54,881 bases of DNA, taken from Maritimibacter alkaliphilus HTCC2654 (GTDB taxonomy: Bacteria; Pseudomonadota; Alphaproteobacteria; Rhodobacterales; Rhodobacteraceae). Position numbers and translations under genes: made by a program. Position 1 is the first letter of the stretch. The number at the start of each line of letters is the position of its first letter. Shown one piece after another: positions 1-8,297 of the stretch. The notes beneath the pieces are model-generated. The model saw nothing but the letters and a program-made list of their open reading frames with translations, had not been told where the DNA came from and did not search any database. Where the stretch lies: contig NZ_CH902580.1 in NCBI RefSeq assembly GCF_000152805.1, positions 50,968 to 105,848 on the forward strand. The letters run 5' to 3'.

Positions 1-603
1 CTTCTTCTTGGCCTTCATGATGTTGGGCAGCGACGCATAGCGCGGCTCGTTGAGGCGCAGGTCGGCGGTGACGATGGCGGGCAGGCCCACCTTGATCGTC
101 TGAAGACCGCCATCGACTTCGCGCGTCACGGTGGCCGCGTCGCCGTCGATGTCGAGCTCCGAGGCGAAGGTCGCCTGACCCCAGCCGAGCAGGGCGGCCA
201 GCATCTGGCCGGTCGCGTTCATGTCGTTGTCGATCGCCTGCTTGCCGGCGATGACCAGCTTGGGCTGCTCTTCGTCCACGATCGCCTTCAGGATCTTGGC
301 GACCGCCAGCGGCTCGATATCGGTGTGAACGTCGTCGGCCGCGACCACGAGGATCGCGCGGTCAGCCCCCATCGCCAGCGCCGTGCGCAGCGTTTCCTGC
401 GCCTGTTTCACGCCGATCGAAACCGCGACCACTTCCTCGGCCTTGCCCGCTTCCTTCAGCCGGATCGCCTCTTCCACCGCAATCTCGTCGAAGGGGTTCA
501 TCGACATCTTAACATTCGCAAGATCGACACCGGAGCCGTCGGACTTAACCTTCGCCTTCACGTTGTAGTCGATCACGCGCTTCACAGGCACCAACACCTT
601 CAT
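1..603 (-). CDS. etfB: Electron transfer flavoprotein beta subunit (partial)
   Basis: Reading the minus strand from the ATG at 603 gives [20 protein letters not shown], the classic EtfB N-terminus. It continues through the segment with [18 protein letters not shown] and the AMP/FAD-site region around ADRAILV. The window edge removes the last part of the gene (about 200 residues are present; the family is about 250). EtfB pairs with EtfA to carry electrons from acyl-CoA dehydrogenases to ETF:quinone oxidoreductase. It lies 90 bp downstream of a MaoC hydratase and an acyl-CoA dehydrogenase on the same strand, which fits joint use in beta-oxidation-type chemistry. Family assignment is firm; the 3' end is not visible. 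Confidence 0.93.
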   Translation of the reverse strand, partial: MKVLVPVKRVIDYNVKAKVKSDGSGVDLANVKMSMNPFDEIAVEEAIRLKEAGKAEEVVAVSIGVKQAQETLRTALAMGADRAILVVAADDVHTDIEPLAVAKILKAIVDEEQPKLVIAGKQAIDNDMNATGQMLAALLGWGQATFASELDIDGDAATVTREVDGGLQTIKVGLPAIVTADLRLNEPRYASLPNIMKAKKK

Positions 604-692
604 CGCAGACTTCCTTTCCTGTCACTTGGACTTGGCGCAAGTGCTAAAGTCAATGGTCCTACCTTTCAACCAAAAAGTGGCCCGACCCCCGA

Positions 693-1145
693 TCAAAGCG
701 CCAATGTGCGCGCCACGGCCACCAGCGCGGGGGCCTCGAACCCTTCGAGTTCCATCTTGAACGTGCGGCAGATCATCAGTCCCCCGCGTTCCTCGTTCAC
801 CTTGTCCACCGTCATATGCAGCCGCAGCCGCGACCCGACCGGCACCGGCGCGGGATAGCGCACCTTGTCGTAGCCGTAGTTGAACGCACGCCCATGCGCG
901 GACATGCGAAAAATCTGCTTCGACAGGCCGGGCACCAGCGACAACGTATATAGACCGTGTGCGATGGTCTTGCCGTCCGGCAACTCGCGCGCGGCGCGTT
1001 CGATGTCGACGTGATACCAGTTGTCGTCCAGCGTCAGTTCGGCAAAGCGGTCGATCGTCTCCTGCGTGACCTCGACCCAATCGCTGGGCATGAGCGTCGC
1101 GCCCACATGGTCCCGCAGGTCGTGAAGCGTGCGTATCTCAAGCAT
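693..1145 (-). CDS. MaoC-family (R)-enoyl-CoA hydratase-like protein
   Basis: A 150-residue single hotdog-fold protein. The hydratase-2 motif is visible around residues 38-50 as LTLDDNWYHVD, with the Asp and His expected at the active site, followed by IAHGLYTLSL. Members hydrate trans-2-enoyl-CoA or act on related acyl-CoA thioesters. It starts 10 bp after the stop of the acyl-CoA dehydrogenase at 1156-2298, so the two are almost certainly co-transcribed. The substrate is not deducible. Some family members act on mesaconyl-CoA or branched intermediates, so the exact reaction stays open. Confidence 0.85.
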   Translation of the reverse strand: MLEIRTLHDLRDHVGATLMPSDWVEVTQETIDRFAELTLDDNWYHVDIERAARELPDGKTIAHGLYTLSLVPGLSKQIFRMSAHGRAFNYGYDKVRYPAPVPVGSRLRLHMTVDKVNEERGGLMICRTFKMELEGFEAPALVAVARTLAL

Positions 1146-1155
1146 CCCGATCCCC

Positions 1156-2298
1156 TCAGTCGCGCAGCATTTCGCGCGCGATGGTGTTTTTCTGAATTTC
1201 GCTCGCGCCCTCGTAGATCCGCGTCACCCGCACATCCCGATACAGCCGCTCGACCCGCTGGCCGCGCACGTATCCCGCGCCACCGAAAATCTGGAGCGCC
1301 GTGTCCACGGTCCGCCCTGCCGCCTCGCTGCAAAAAAGCTTTGCCATAGCGCAAAGCGACCGGCTCACCTCGCCCCGGTCATAGCGCCAAGCGGCGTCGA
1401 GCATGAGGAGCCGCGCCGCGCGCATCTCGGTCGCCATGTCGGCCAGCATGTGCTGCACCGCCTGAAAGTCCGACAGCTTGCCGCCAAACGCGGGCCGCTC
1501 ACGCGCATAAAGCCGCGCCTCCTCCAGCGCCATTTCCCCCATGCCCAGCGACGTCCCCGCGATGGCCAGACGCCCCGCGTTGAGCCCGTGCATAAGGTAA
1601 GACAGCCCCTTGCCCTCTTCCCCGATCAGCGCATCGGCGGGCAGCTCCACATCGTCAAACGCCAGTTCGGCCACCCCCGGCGTATGATGCCCCATCAGTT
1701 CGAGGATGCCCGCCAGCTTGTAGCCCGGCGCATCGGCCGGGACGAGGAACAACGAGATTCCGTCCTTGGCGCCCTTGCTCCGGTCGGTATAGGCCGCGAC
1801 GACCGCCTGCCCCGCCTTGATCCCGTTCGAAACATAGGTCTTGTAGCCGTTCAGAACCCAGCCGTCGCCCTTGCGCTCGGCGCTGGTGCGGATAGCGGAC
1901 ACGTCCGATCCGCAATGTGGCTCCGACAGGCAGAACGCCATGACCAGATCGCCCGCGATGACCTTAGGCAGCGTCGCCTGCCGCTGCGCCTCGGTCCCGA
2001 AATCCTCGATGATCTTAGTCTGCGGGCCTTGCGACGACTTCACATCCGCCCAGAACTGAACCGGCAGATGGGCAAGCTCGGCCTGAATGCAGCAGATCTC
2101 GAGCATCCCCAGACCCATGCCGCCGTTCTCTTCGCGAAAGGCCAGCGAAAAGAACCCGTTGTCACGAAACACCTTGCCGACCGCGTCGGGCACCTTGTCG
2201 GTTTTCTGGAATTCGGGTTCGTGCGGCATCAGGTCCCTGACCATCTTCCGCGTGGTGTCGATCATTGCCTTTGCATCATCCGGGAGCTCAAAATCCAA
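1156..2298 (-). CDS. Acyl-CoA dehydrogenase
   Basis: 380 residues, the usual length. The order is N-terminal helical domain, middle beta domain (AFCLSEPHCGSD, the FAD/substrate signature near residues 140-150) and C-terminal helical domain ending in RIYEGASEIQKNTIAREML. The Glu in YEG sits where the catalytic base of short- and medium-chain enzymes lies. FAD-dependent oxidation of acyl-CoA to enoyl-CoA is expected, with electrons passed to EtfAB; etfB lies in the same cluster. The chain specificity cannot be read from the sequence. First gene of a minus-strand operon with the MaoC protein. Confidence 0.92.
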   Translation of the reverse strand: MDFELPDDAKAMIDTTRKMVRDLMPHEPEFQKTDKVPDAVGKVFRDNGFFSLAFREENGGMGLGMLEICCIQAELAHLPVQFWADVKSSQGPQTKIIEDFGTEAQRQATLPKVIAGDLVMAFCLSEPHCGSDVSAIRTSAERKGDGWVLNGYKTYVSNGIKAGQAVVAAYTDRSKGAKDGISLFLVPADAPGYKLAGILELMGHHTPGVAELAFDDVELPADALIGEEGKGLSYLMHGLNAGRLAIAGTSLGMGEMALEEARLYARERPAFGGKLSDFQAVQHMLADMATEMRAARLLMLDAAWRYDRGEVSRSLCAMAKLFCSEAAGRTVDTALQIFGGAGYVRGQRVERLYRDVRVTRIYEGASEIQKNTIAREMLRD

Positions 2299-2431
2299 GG
2301 TCTTTTCCGTCCGCTGTTCTCATTTCGGTAAGTCGCCACAGGAAACCAGATCACTCGGGAGCGAACCAATATCAATATCGTCTCATTCGGTCTCGGACGG
2401 GGTAGGCTGCCGCAGATAGGGCTGGTTTTAA

Positions 2432-2628
2432 CTGACGACGATCCTCGACGACTTCAGCCGCTACGAAATTGCCGGGCGCCTTGGAAACAGCGATCGGCGC
2501 CTTCATCGACCACTACAGGGGAGTGAGTTCGTCTCCCGCGACATGGACCTCTGGGCCTACCAGCGCGGGGTCACGCTCGACTTCTCAAGGCCAGGCAAGC
2601 CAAATGACAATGCCTACATCGAAGCGTT
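2432..2628 (+). pseudogene. IS3-family transposase (DDE) remnant
   Basis: In one frame from 2432 the sequence reads LTTILDDFSRYEIAGRL and later DLWAYQRGVTLDFSRPGKP and NDNAYIEAF, which are integrase-core segments of an IS3-type OrfB. The stretch between the first Asp block and the GSEF block is shortened, and there is no upstream start. The homology stops abruptly at 2628, exactly where the terminal inverted repeat of the next element begins. The fragment is therefore a target that was later disrupted. Non-functional. Confidence 0.8.
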
Positions 2629-2654
2629 TGACCTGCTCCCCTTGGAGTCCGCGT

Positions 2655-2822
2655 TTATTGGTTAGCTCTGTTCTGGGTTTGGTCCTCTCTTGACCGTTGG
2701 TGATACTCCCACGGGGTGAGCCCGTCGAGGCTCGTGTGGGGGCGGTGGTGATTGTAGTCGTCGCGCCAGGCTTGGATCAGATGGCGGGCGTGGCGCAGGT
2801 TGGCGAACAGGTGCTCGTTGAG
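2655..2822 (-). pseudogene. IS3 OrfB C-terminal fragment
   Basis: The minus strand reads LNEHLFANLRHARHLIQAW and then YNHHRPHTSLDGLTPWEYH before a stop at 2655. This is the typical C-terminus of an IS3-type transposase after the catalytic Glu. The N-terminal side is cut at about 2822 by unrelated IS110-associated sequence. It belongs to the same element as the OrfA fragment at 3190-3592. Confidence 0.8.
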
Positions 2823-2898
2823 ATGGCGTAATCGGGGCTCAGTCCCCAGATTCGCCGGTAGTCTTCTTACCGGTAAATCCATGACCGGGAGAACGACC

Positions 2899-3195
2899 AT
2901 GACCAGAGTATTGTATGTGGGCCTCGACGTCTCACTCGAGATGACCAGCATCTGTGTTGTCGATGCCGAGGGCGGAATGATCCTTGAGACAAAGGCGGTT
3001 TCAGACCCTGCCGACATCGGCGAAGTGCTGGCTGGTATCGACGGCACCTTCGAGCGAGTTGGCTTCGAAGCCGGGCCTTTGTCGCAGTGGCTTTACAATG
3101 GCCTCACGAGCGCAGGCTTGCCCGCGGTCTGCATTGAAGCGCGACATGCCAAGGCTGCGATGGTGGCCAGGGCGCAAGCCCGCCGCTGCGAGTAG
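2899..3195 (+). pseudogene. IS110-family transposase N-terminal fragment
   Basis: Starts at the ATG at 2899 and reads MTRVLYVGLDVSLEMTSICV, then ERVGFEAGPLSQWLYNGL and IEARHAKAAMVARAQ before a stop at 3195. This is the N-terminal DEDD (RuvC-like) domain of IS110 transposases, with the first Asp in GLDVS and the Glu in FEAG. Only about 98 residues remain of the usual 300-400, and the C-terminal Ser-containing domain is absent. It lies inside, and opposite to, the IS3 element at 2629-3657. Confidence 0.82.
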
Positions 3196-3592
3196 CTTTT
3201 CTCTGTCATAGCCCAGTCCACAGCGCGTCTCCTCGAACATTCGCCATTGTCACTCGGACCAATGGCGCGACATGGCTCATCCTCAGAAGTGTTTCCCAAC
3301 GTCTCCTTCAGCGTGGCGACGTCGAGCATCTCCTCGGCCAGCGTTGTTCGGGGAAAACGCCCCACTGGGGCCTTTTCCGATCCCTCCAACTCTTCAGCTT
3401 GGCATTCTCTGCCTCCAGCGCCTTCAGCCGCCGGGCATCGGAAACCTCCATGCCGCCATACTTCGATCGCCACTTGTAGAACGTCGCGTCGCTGATCCCG
3501 TGCTTGCGGCACAGCGCCTTCGCGCCGAGCCCAGCCTGGTGCTCCTTCAGGATGCCAATGATCTGCTCTTCGCTGAAACGGCTTCTCTTCAT
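3190..3592 (-). pseudogene. IS3 OrfA and OrfB N-terminus, frameshifted
   Basis: OrfA begins at 3592 with MKRSRFSEEQIIGILKEHQ and continues through the helix-turn-helix (GISDATFYKWRSKYGG) and the leucine-zipper start EAENAKLK. A frameshift then follows: the remaining OrfA text (AEEMLDVATLKETLG) and the start of OrfB (VDWAMTEKSYSQRRACAL) lie in another frame. Homology ends near 3190 at the junction with the IS110 fragment. Some IS3 elements join OrfA and OrfB by programmed shifting, but the missing OrfB core shows this copy is dead. Confidence 0.8.
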
Positions 3593-3690
3593 CGTCTGTC
3601 TCCTCGTCTGGAGAACAGGCTAACCTCAAAAGGAGGACTTTTCAGGGGAGCAGGTCAAATGATTTGGGGCTTGGCGTAGTAGCCTCCGTA

Positions 3691-4015
3691 TTATTACCTG
3701 CCCATGCGACGGGGCTTTCTCTACCTGGTTGCGGTCATGGACTGCATCACGCGCAAGGTGCTGGCCTTTCGCATCTCGAACACGCTGGAGGAAGACTTCT
3801 GTGTCGAGGCCCGCAACGAGGTCGTCCACCGCTTCGGCCCGCCCGAGATCATGAACAGTGAGCAAGGCTCGCAGTTCAGGTCCTTCGCCTGGAGCGACCG
3901 GCTGAAACAGATCGGCGCCCGGATCTCGATGGACGGCAAGGGCGTAACCTCGATAACACCTTCATTGAGCGCCTGATCTACGTGGGGAAAAAGAACGCGT
4001 CGACCCCGGGGCCAG
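3691..4015 (+). pseudogene. Second IS3-family OrfB remnant, frameshifted
   Basis: The frame reads YLPMRRGFLYLVAVMDCITR, then FGPPEIMNSEQGSQFRSFAW and RISMDGKG. The conserved continuation NLDNTFIERLIYVGKKN lies one frame over, so a frameshift sits near 3942. The catalytic segments resemble IS3-group OrfB but differ from the remnants at 2432-2628 and 2655-2822, so it derives from a third element. No N-terminus is present. Confidence 0.78.
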
Positions 4016-4046
4016 CGCGTTCGTCACACAATCGGTCAAGTTCGGT

Positions 4047-5222
4047 TCAGACCCGTTCTTCGATCCAGTTTCCGGCGGGCGTTTCGATCCATTCCTGGCC
4101 CGGCTCGAAGGCCACTCCGACGGGATCGCCACCCTCCAGCACCGCCTTGACCTGACGCAGGACAAAGCGCCGGAGCATGGCGATGCCTTGATCGGTCGTG
4201 CCGAGGTGTTCGTGGTTGTGCCACGTTATGTCGCCCTGCCCTTTCTGGGCTTCGTAATCCCCAGGCATTTCGCGTCGTTCGGCTTCGGTCAGGTCTTCCC
4301 AGTATTTCCCTTCACCGCGCGTGCCACGATGACCCCGCAACTCGCCCGCCGTCTTGACGCGGCCGACCGTGTAGATGCGGAAGTTCACATCGTCGATCGG
4401 TAGGCAGAACCCGATGAACTGGCATCTTCCCTCGGCAAGGATCGGGCTGGGAACGACGCGGAGCGTCGGCATCTGAACCTCGGAAATCCGTCGCAGCCGC
4501 TTGCCATCGCCCAGATCGCGGAAAGAGGTCGTGCGCACACCCAAGTCCTCGGTCGTGAAGTGGCAGTCGGGCATGGTCATCATCTCGGGCACGAATTGTG
4601 AACCCGAGAACGTGCCATGCAGCACGACCACGTGGTACGGGTCGATGATGTTCTCCCAATGCTGGAACCAGTTGAAATCGCAGATCACCGGACCGCCGCC
4701 GCCGATAGAGGTGTCGTCGGTTTCCAGCAACTCGCCGTCGTCAAGGTTTTCAAGAAGCTCGTATCGCGGGAGCAACGGCTTCTTTTCCGGTGGCCCCATG
4801 TAGACCCAGATAAGTCCATACCGTTCCTCGACCGGATACCATGGCTGGCGCACCTGTTCGCGCTGGCCTTCGCCCATCTTCGGCTCGCAGGGCTGTTCCA
4901 GGCAATTGCCTTCGGCGTCGAAAAGCCAGCCGTGATAACAGCAGCGAATGCCGCGGTCTTCGACCTTGCCGTAGTAGAGCGACGTTCCGCGATGGGCGCA
5001 GCGCGGGTGGACGATGCCAACCGTGCCTGAGCCGTCGCGAAACAGGATCAGGTCTTCGCCGAGCGCGCGGATTTTCTTCGGCGTCGCCGTGGCGTCTTCC
5101 GACAGGCCCACCGGGTGCCAGTAGCGGCGCAGAAGTTCGCCCATCGGCGTCCCGCGCGTGGTTTCGGTCAGGAGCGGGTTGGGCACCGGCTCTTTCAGAT
5201 TATAGGCAGTCATCTCGTTCAT
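4047..5222 (-). CDS. Rieske non-heme iron oxygenase, alpha subunit (copy 1)
   Basis: 391 residues from the ATG at 5222, chosen because a GGAGGA site lies just upstream. The Rieske motif is C75-x-H77 then C94-x2-H97. The catalytic-domain motif is E190-x3-D194-x2-H197-x4-H202, which supplies the bridging acid and two iron ligands. The N-terminus (GTPMGELLRRYWHPVGL) is of the phthalate-4,5-dioxygenase/aryl-demethylase type. It lies 37 bp downstream of a reductase that can feed it electrons. A close paralogue lies at 7035-8228. The reaction should be oxygenation or O-/N-dealkylation of an aromatic-type substrate; the substrate is unknown. Confidence 0.9.
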   Translation of the reverse strand: MNEMTAYNLKEPVPNPLLTETTRGTPMGELLRRYWHPVGLSEDATATPKKIRALGEDLILFRDGSGTVGIVHPRCAHRGTSLYYGKVEDRGIRCCYHGWLFDAEGNCLEQPCEPKMGEGQREQVRQPWYPVEERYGLIWVYMGPPEKKPLLPRYELLENLDDGELLETDDTSIGGGGPVICDFNWFQHWENIIDPYHVVVLHGTFSGSQFVPEMMTMPDCHFTTEDLGVRTTSFRDLGDGKRLRRISEVQMPTLRVVPSPILAEGRCQFIGFCLPIDDVNFRIYTVGRVKTAGELRGHRGTRGEGKYWEDLTEAERREMPGDYEAQKGQGDITWHNHEHLGTTDQGIAMLRRFVLRQVKAVLEGGDPVGVAFEPGQEWIETPAGNWIEERV

Positions 5223-5259
5223 TGGCTGTGTCCTCCACTGGCTGGGTCCGCGTCGCGCT

Positions 5260-6186
5260 TCACAAATCGAGCACAAGACGGTCTGTCTTGGCGCGGGAGC
5301 AGCAGATCAGCATCGCTCCCTCCGCGCGTTCTTCGTCGGTCAGGACAAGGTCCTGGTGGTCCGCCTCGCCCGCGAGGACGCGCGTTTCGCAGGTGCCACA
5401 GACACCCACGCCGCAGGAATGCTCCGGCGACAGACCTGCATCGATTAGGGCGTCCAAAATGGTTTTGTCGGACGGCACGATGACTTCGGCCCCCGTCTTT
5501 GCAAGCTCGACCACGAATTCGCCTGCCCCTGCTTCGAGTTTCGAGGGCTCGAAGCGTTCGATATGGACATGGTCGGCAGGCCGGTCCGCACAGGCCGCCA
5601 CGAAAGCGTCGAGCATCGGCGCCGGCCCGCAGCAGAACAGATGCGCGTTGTCCGGGGCCATTGAAGTTAGTGCGGCCAGATCGGGCATTCCGTCTTCGTC
5701 ATCGAAGTGAAGGGTCCCACCAAGGGTAAGAGCGTCGCTCAAAAACCCGGCGTCGGTCCGCGAACGCGCGCAATAGGTGAAGCGATAGGAGCGGCCCACT
5801 TTGGCCAGTGCTTCGGCCATGAACAGAATCGGCGTCACCCCGATTCCCCCGGCGATCAGGTGAACCTCGCCATCCGCCGCCAAGGGAAAGGTGTTGCGCG
5901 GTTCAGAAATGTCGATGACGTCACCGGGGCGCAGTCGGTCGTGAACCGCCTCGGACCCGCCTCGGCTCTGCACTTCGCGGCGGATGCCAAGCACGTAATG
6001 CCCCGTATCGCTGCCCGCCGTCAGCGAGTATTGGCGCAACGGCGCGTCTAGAATGGAAACGTCGATATGGGCGCCTGGTTCGGGCGGAGTGAGTTCGCCG
6101 GCCAGCGGCTCCAACTCGATCCGAAGCACGCCGGTACACTCCCACCGCATCAGGCGCACCCGCACTTGTCGCATTCCGTCCTTCAC
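5260..6186 (-). CDS. Phthalate-dioxygenase-type reductase (FMN, NAD, 2Fe-2S)
   Basis: About 308 residues in the VanB/PDR order: flavin domain with RQYSL near residue 51, NAD domain with AGGIGVTPI near 115, and a C-terminal plant-type ferredoxin with C-x4-C-x2-C (CGVGVCGTC, about 258-266) and a distal Cys pair near 296. It passes electrons from NAD(P)H to the Rieske oxygenases beside it. The start is ambiguous: TTG 6192, GTG 6186 or ATG 6174. GTG 6186 has GGAGA at nine bases and is preferred. It is the promoter-proximal gene of a minus-strand pair with the oxygenase and diverges from the MarR gene across a perfect palindrome. Confidence 0.9.
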   Translation of the reverse strand: MKDGMRQVRVRLMRWECTGVLRIELEPLAGELTPPEPGAHIDVSILDAPLRQYSLTAGSDTGHYVLGIRREVQSRGGSEAVHDRLRPGDVIDISEPRNTFPLAADGEVHLIAGGIGVTPILFMAEALAKVGRSYRFTYCARSRTDAGFLSDALTLGGTLHFDDEDGMPDLAALTSMAPDNAHLFCCGPAPMLDAFVAACADRPADHVHIERFEPSKLEAGAGEFVVELAKTGAEVIVPSDKTILDALIDAGLSPEHSCGVGVCGTCETRVLAGEADHQDLVLTDEERAEGAMLICCSRAKTDRLVLDL

Positions 6187-6243
6187 TCGCAATTGTCTCC
6201 GTGATCCTGCGGCTCGAGGGCCTGTTTCGCACCTCTCGTCCTA

Positions 6244-6263
6244 CAAATTGCATATGCAATTTG
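6244..6263. promoter_or_regulatory. MarR-type operator candidate (site 1)
   Basis: A perfect 20-bp palindrome, CAAATTGCATATGCAATTTG, in the divergent region between the reductase start (6186) and the marR start (6355). Its position and symmetry fit an autoregulatory MarR operator that also controls the reductase-oxygenase pair. Related sites occur at 6944, 12336 and 12425. Binding is inferred. Confidence 0.75.
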
Positions 6264-6354
6264 CAAGGGTAATTAATGCCGCGTAGCGAAGCTTGTTGGC
6301 CTTGGCCGGGCGTGCTAGACGTAAATTGCGAGTGAAACAAGGGATTTGAGAGCT

Positions 6355-6906
6355 ATGTCGGACCTTCAGGCCGTGCGCGAGTTACGTCCGGACGAACTGG
6401 CAATTCCGCCGCGTCGGGACGAAGGCGACGTCGTCATGGCCGAGATGCTTTCGGTCCGTCTTTCATGGCTGAACGATGCGGTCGAACATCAGACCAACAA
6501 GATTCTTCACAAGGTCGCCGGTCTGAACATGCTCGAATGGCGTTGCCTGCTGACCCTTTGCACGAGGGGGCCGAAGACCGGAAAGGAAATCGCCAGCGCC
6601 TGCAACATCAGCCCGCCTCAGGCCAGTCGCGGATTGCGTTCATTGGGCGCAAAAGGGTTGGTCGAATGGTCTGGCGGCAGCGACAAACGTTATTTCGGCC
6701 CGGCCACGGTTACCGACGAAGGCTGGCGAATTTATCATCGCATTTCCCCCATTTCCCAGCGTCGAAACGAATGGCTCCTGAGTGATCTGACCGACGAGGA
6801 TCGTGACACTTTGTTTCGACTCTTGGCCATCGTGCGCAAGCGGGTCGATGATGGCACGCACATCGACCACTTGATCGAAAACAAAGCAGAAAACCCGGCA
6901 GAATAA
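6355..6906 (+). CDS. MarR-family transcriptional regulator
   Basis: 183 residues from the ATG at 6355 (an upstream in-frame TTG at 6346 is less likely). The winged-helix core is visible: LNMLEWRCLLTLCTRGPKTG, then the recognition-helix region ISPPQASRGLRSLGAKGLVE and the wing with DKRYFGPATVTDEG. It has N-terminal and C-terminal helices for dimerisation. It lies between the reductase-oxygenase pair (minus) and the second oxygenase (plus), with palindromes on both sides. The likely role is a ligand-released repressor of the catabolic island. The ligand is unknown, perhaps the oxygenase substrate or a product. Confidence 0.9.
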   Translation: MSDLQAVRELRPDELAIPPRRDEGDVVMAEMLSVRLSWLNDAVEHQTNKILHKVAGLNMLEWRCLLTLCTRGPKTGKEIASACNISPPQASRGLRSLGAKGLVEWSGGSDKRYFGPATVTDEGWRIYHRISPISQRRNEWLLSDLTDEDRDTLFRLLAIVRKRVDDGTHIDHLIENKAENPAE

Positions 6907-6943
6907 AAATCCCACCTTCCCGCGCAGGCTCATCTTCGCGCCT

Positions 6944-6963
6944 TTAATTGCAGTTGCAATTTG
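6944..6963. promoter_or_regulatory. MarR-type operator candidate (site 2)
   Basis: The half-sites AATTGCA and TGCAATT are separated by 2 bp, with the same spacing as site 1; 16 of 20 positions match. It lies 71 bp upstream of the second Rieske oxygenase and downstream of marR, so it would control that gene separately. Confidence 0.65.
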
Positions 6964-7034
6964 CTAGTTGAGCGGGCTAATCTGCACGCAACGCAACGCG
7001 CGTCAGAATTGCTTGAACAAGTGGAGGACAAGAC

Positions 7035-8228
7035 ATGGAAGGGTCGATGCCCATCGTTGACACGGCGTATAATCTGAAAGCGCCCCAACCAAACACGAAC
7101 CTGACGGACGTCGGGCGCGGCACGCCTATGGGCGAACTCCTGCGCCGCTACTGGCACCCGGTCGGGTTGGCGGCGGATGCCACCGCGACACCAAGAAAAA
7201 TCCGCGCTCTGGGCGAAGATCTGATCCTGTTCCGCGATGGCTCGGGAATCGTCGGTGTCGTTCACCCACGCTGCGCGCACAGGGGCACGTCGCTTTACTA
7301 CGGGAAGGTCGAAGACCGTGGAATCCGCTGCTGCTATCACGGCTGGCTTTTCGACGCCGAAGGCAACTGTCTGGAACAACCCTGCGAGCCGAAGATGGGC
7401 GAAGGGCAGCGCGAGAAGGTTCGCCAGCCGTGGTATCCGGTCGAGGAACGGTATGGCCTCATCTGGGTCTACATGGGACCGGCCGACAAAAAGCCGCTGC
7501 TGCCCCGATACAAACTGCTTGAGGAGTTCGAGGATGGCGAATTCCTCGAGGCCAATGACATTTCCATCGGAAGCGGCGGCCCTGTTATCGCCGACTTCAA
7601 CTGGTTCCAGCATTGGGAAAACGTGATGGACCCGTTCCATGTGGTGGTCTTGCACTCGACCTTCTCGGGAACGCAGTTCGTGCCGGAAATGGCGACCATG
7701 CCGGAGTGCGATTTCACGAACGAACCGCTTGGCGTGCGCACGACGTCCTACCGTGACCTTGGCGACGGCAAGCGCTTGCGCCGGATCACGGAGGTTCAGA
7801 TCCCGACGCTACGTGTCGTGCCTTCTCCGTTGCTGACACCGGGTCGCTGCCAATCCATCGGCTTTGTCCTGCCGATCGACGACACCCATTTCCGGATCTA
7901 TACGGTCGGCCGCGTCACGAAAGAGGGTGAATTGTCAGGCATCCGCTCGCGCCAAAACGGCAAGCTGTGGGAGGACCTGACCGAGGAGGAGCATCAGATG
8001 TTCCCGGGTGACTATGAAGCGCAGAAGGCACAGGGCGACATTACCTGGCACAACCATGAGCACCTCGGGACGACGGACCAGGCCATCGTCATGCTCCGCC
8101 GATTCATGCTGCGGCAGGTGAAGATCGTGCAAGAAGGCGGCGACCCGGTTGGTATGGCCTTCGTGCCCGGCGAGGAGTGGATCGACAGCCCGGCGGGCAA
8201 TTGGATCGAGGACGCGCCCACTGCTTGA
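7035..8228 (+). CDS. Rieske non-heme iron oxygenase, alpha subunit (copy 2)
   Basis: 397 residues from the ATG at 7035, with GGAGGA seven to eight bases upstream. It has the same architecture as the protein at 4047-5222: Rieske C-x-H and C-x2-H in CAHRG and CCYHGW, and E-x3-D-x2-H-x4-H in ENVMDPFHVVVLH. Most aligned residues are identical to copy 1, but differences cluster around the active-site surroundings (LHSTFSGTQ against LHGTFSGSQ), so substrate preference may differ. It has no reductase of its own and probably shares the one at 5260-6186. A strong hairpin terminator follows at 8252. Confidence 0.9.
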   Translation: MEGSMPIVDTAYNLKAPQPNTNLTDVGRGTPMGELLRRYWHPVGLAADATATPRKIRALGEDLILFRDGSGIVGVVHPRCAHRGTSLYYGKVEDRGIRCCYHGWLFDAEGNCLEQPCEPKMGEGQREKVRQPWYPVEERYGLIWVYMGPADKKPLLPRYKLLEEFEDGEFLEANDISIGSGGPVIADFNWFQHWENVMDPFHVVVLHSTFSGTQFVPEMATMPECDFTNEPLGVRTTSYRDLGDGKRLRRITEVQIPTLRVVPSPLLTPGRCQSIGFVLPIDDTHFRIYTVGRVTKEGELSGIRSRQNGKLWEDLTEEEHQMFPGDYEAQKAQGDITWHNHEHLGTTDQAIVMLRRFMLRQVKIVQEGGDPVGMAFVPGEEWIDSPAGNWIEDAPTA

Positions 8229-8251
8229 TGCGGCGGGCCCAAAACAAAACA

Positions 8252-8284
8252 GGCGCTGCAACCGGTCGGGTTGCAGCGCCTTTT
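8252..8284. terminator. Bidirectional rho-independent terminator
   Basis: A 12-bp perfect stem (GGCGCTGCAACC paired with GGTTGCAGCGCC) and a 5-nt loop, followed by TTTT on the plus strand. On the minus strand it is followed by a T-rich run (GTTTTGTTTT). It separates the convergent oxygenase (7035-8228) and ABC ATPase (8298-9392) genes and can serve both. Confidence 0.88.
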
Positions 8285-8297
8285 CTATGTGTGGATT

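Larger units (their letters stand above)
2629..3657 (-). mobile_element. Decayed IS3-family element with an internal IS110 fragment
   Basis: Terminal inverted repeats are visible. The left end begins TGACCTGCTCCCCTTGGAGT at 2629; the right end, read on the minus strand from 3657, begins TGACCTGCTCCCCTGAAAAG. The transposase runs on the minus strand: OrfA from 3592, the start of OrfB near 3250, and the OrfB C-terminus at 2655-2822. The middle of OrfB is missing and the space is occupied by a plus-strand IS110-type fragment (2899-3195). The flanks outside the repeats come from two different IS3 transposases and show no clear target duplication, so the locus has been rearranged. Confidence 0.75.

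Noticed and set aside
325-2331. Long plus-strand reading frames opposite etfB, the MaoC gene and the acyl-CoA dehydrogenase
   Set aside because: They are antisense to clearly homologous minus-strand genes and have Arg/His-rich, low-complexity products typical of GC-rich shadow frames.
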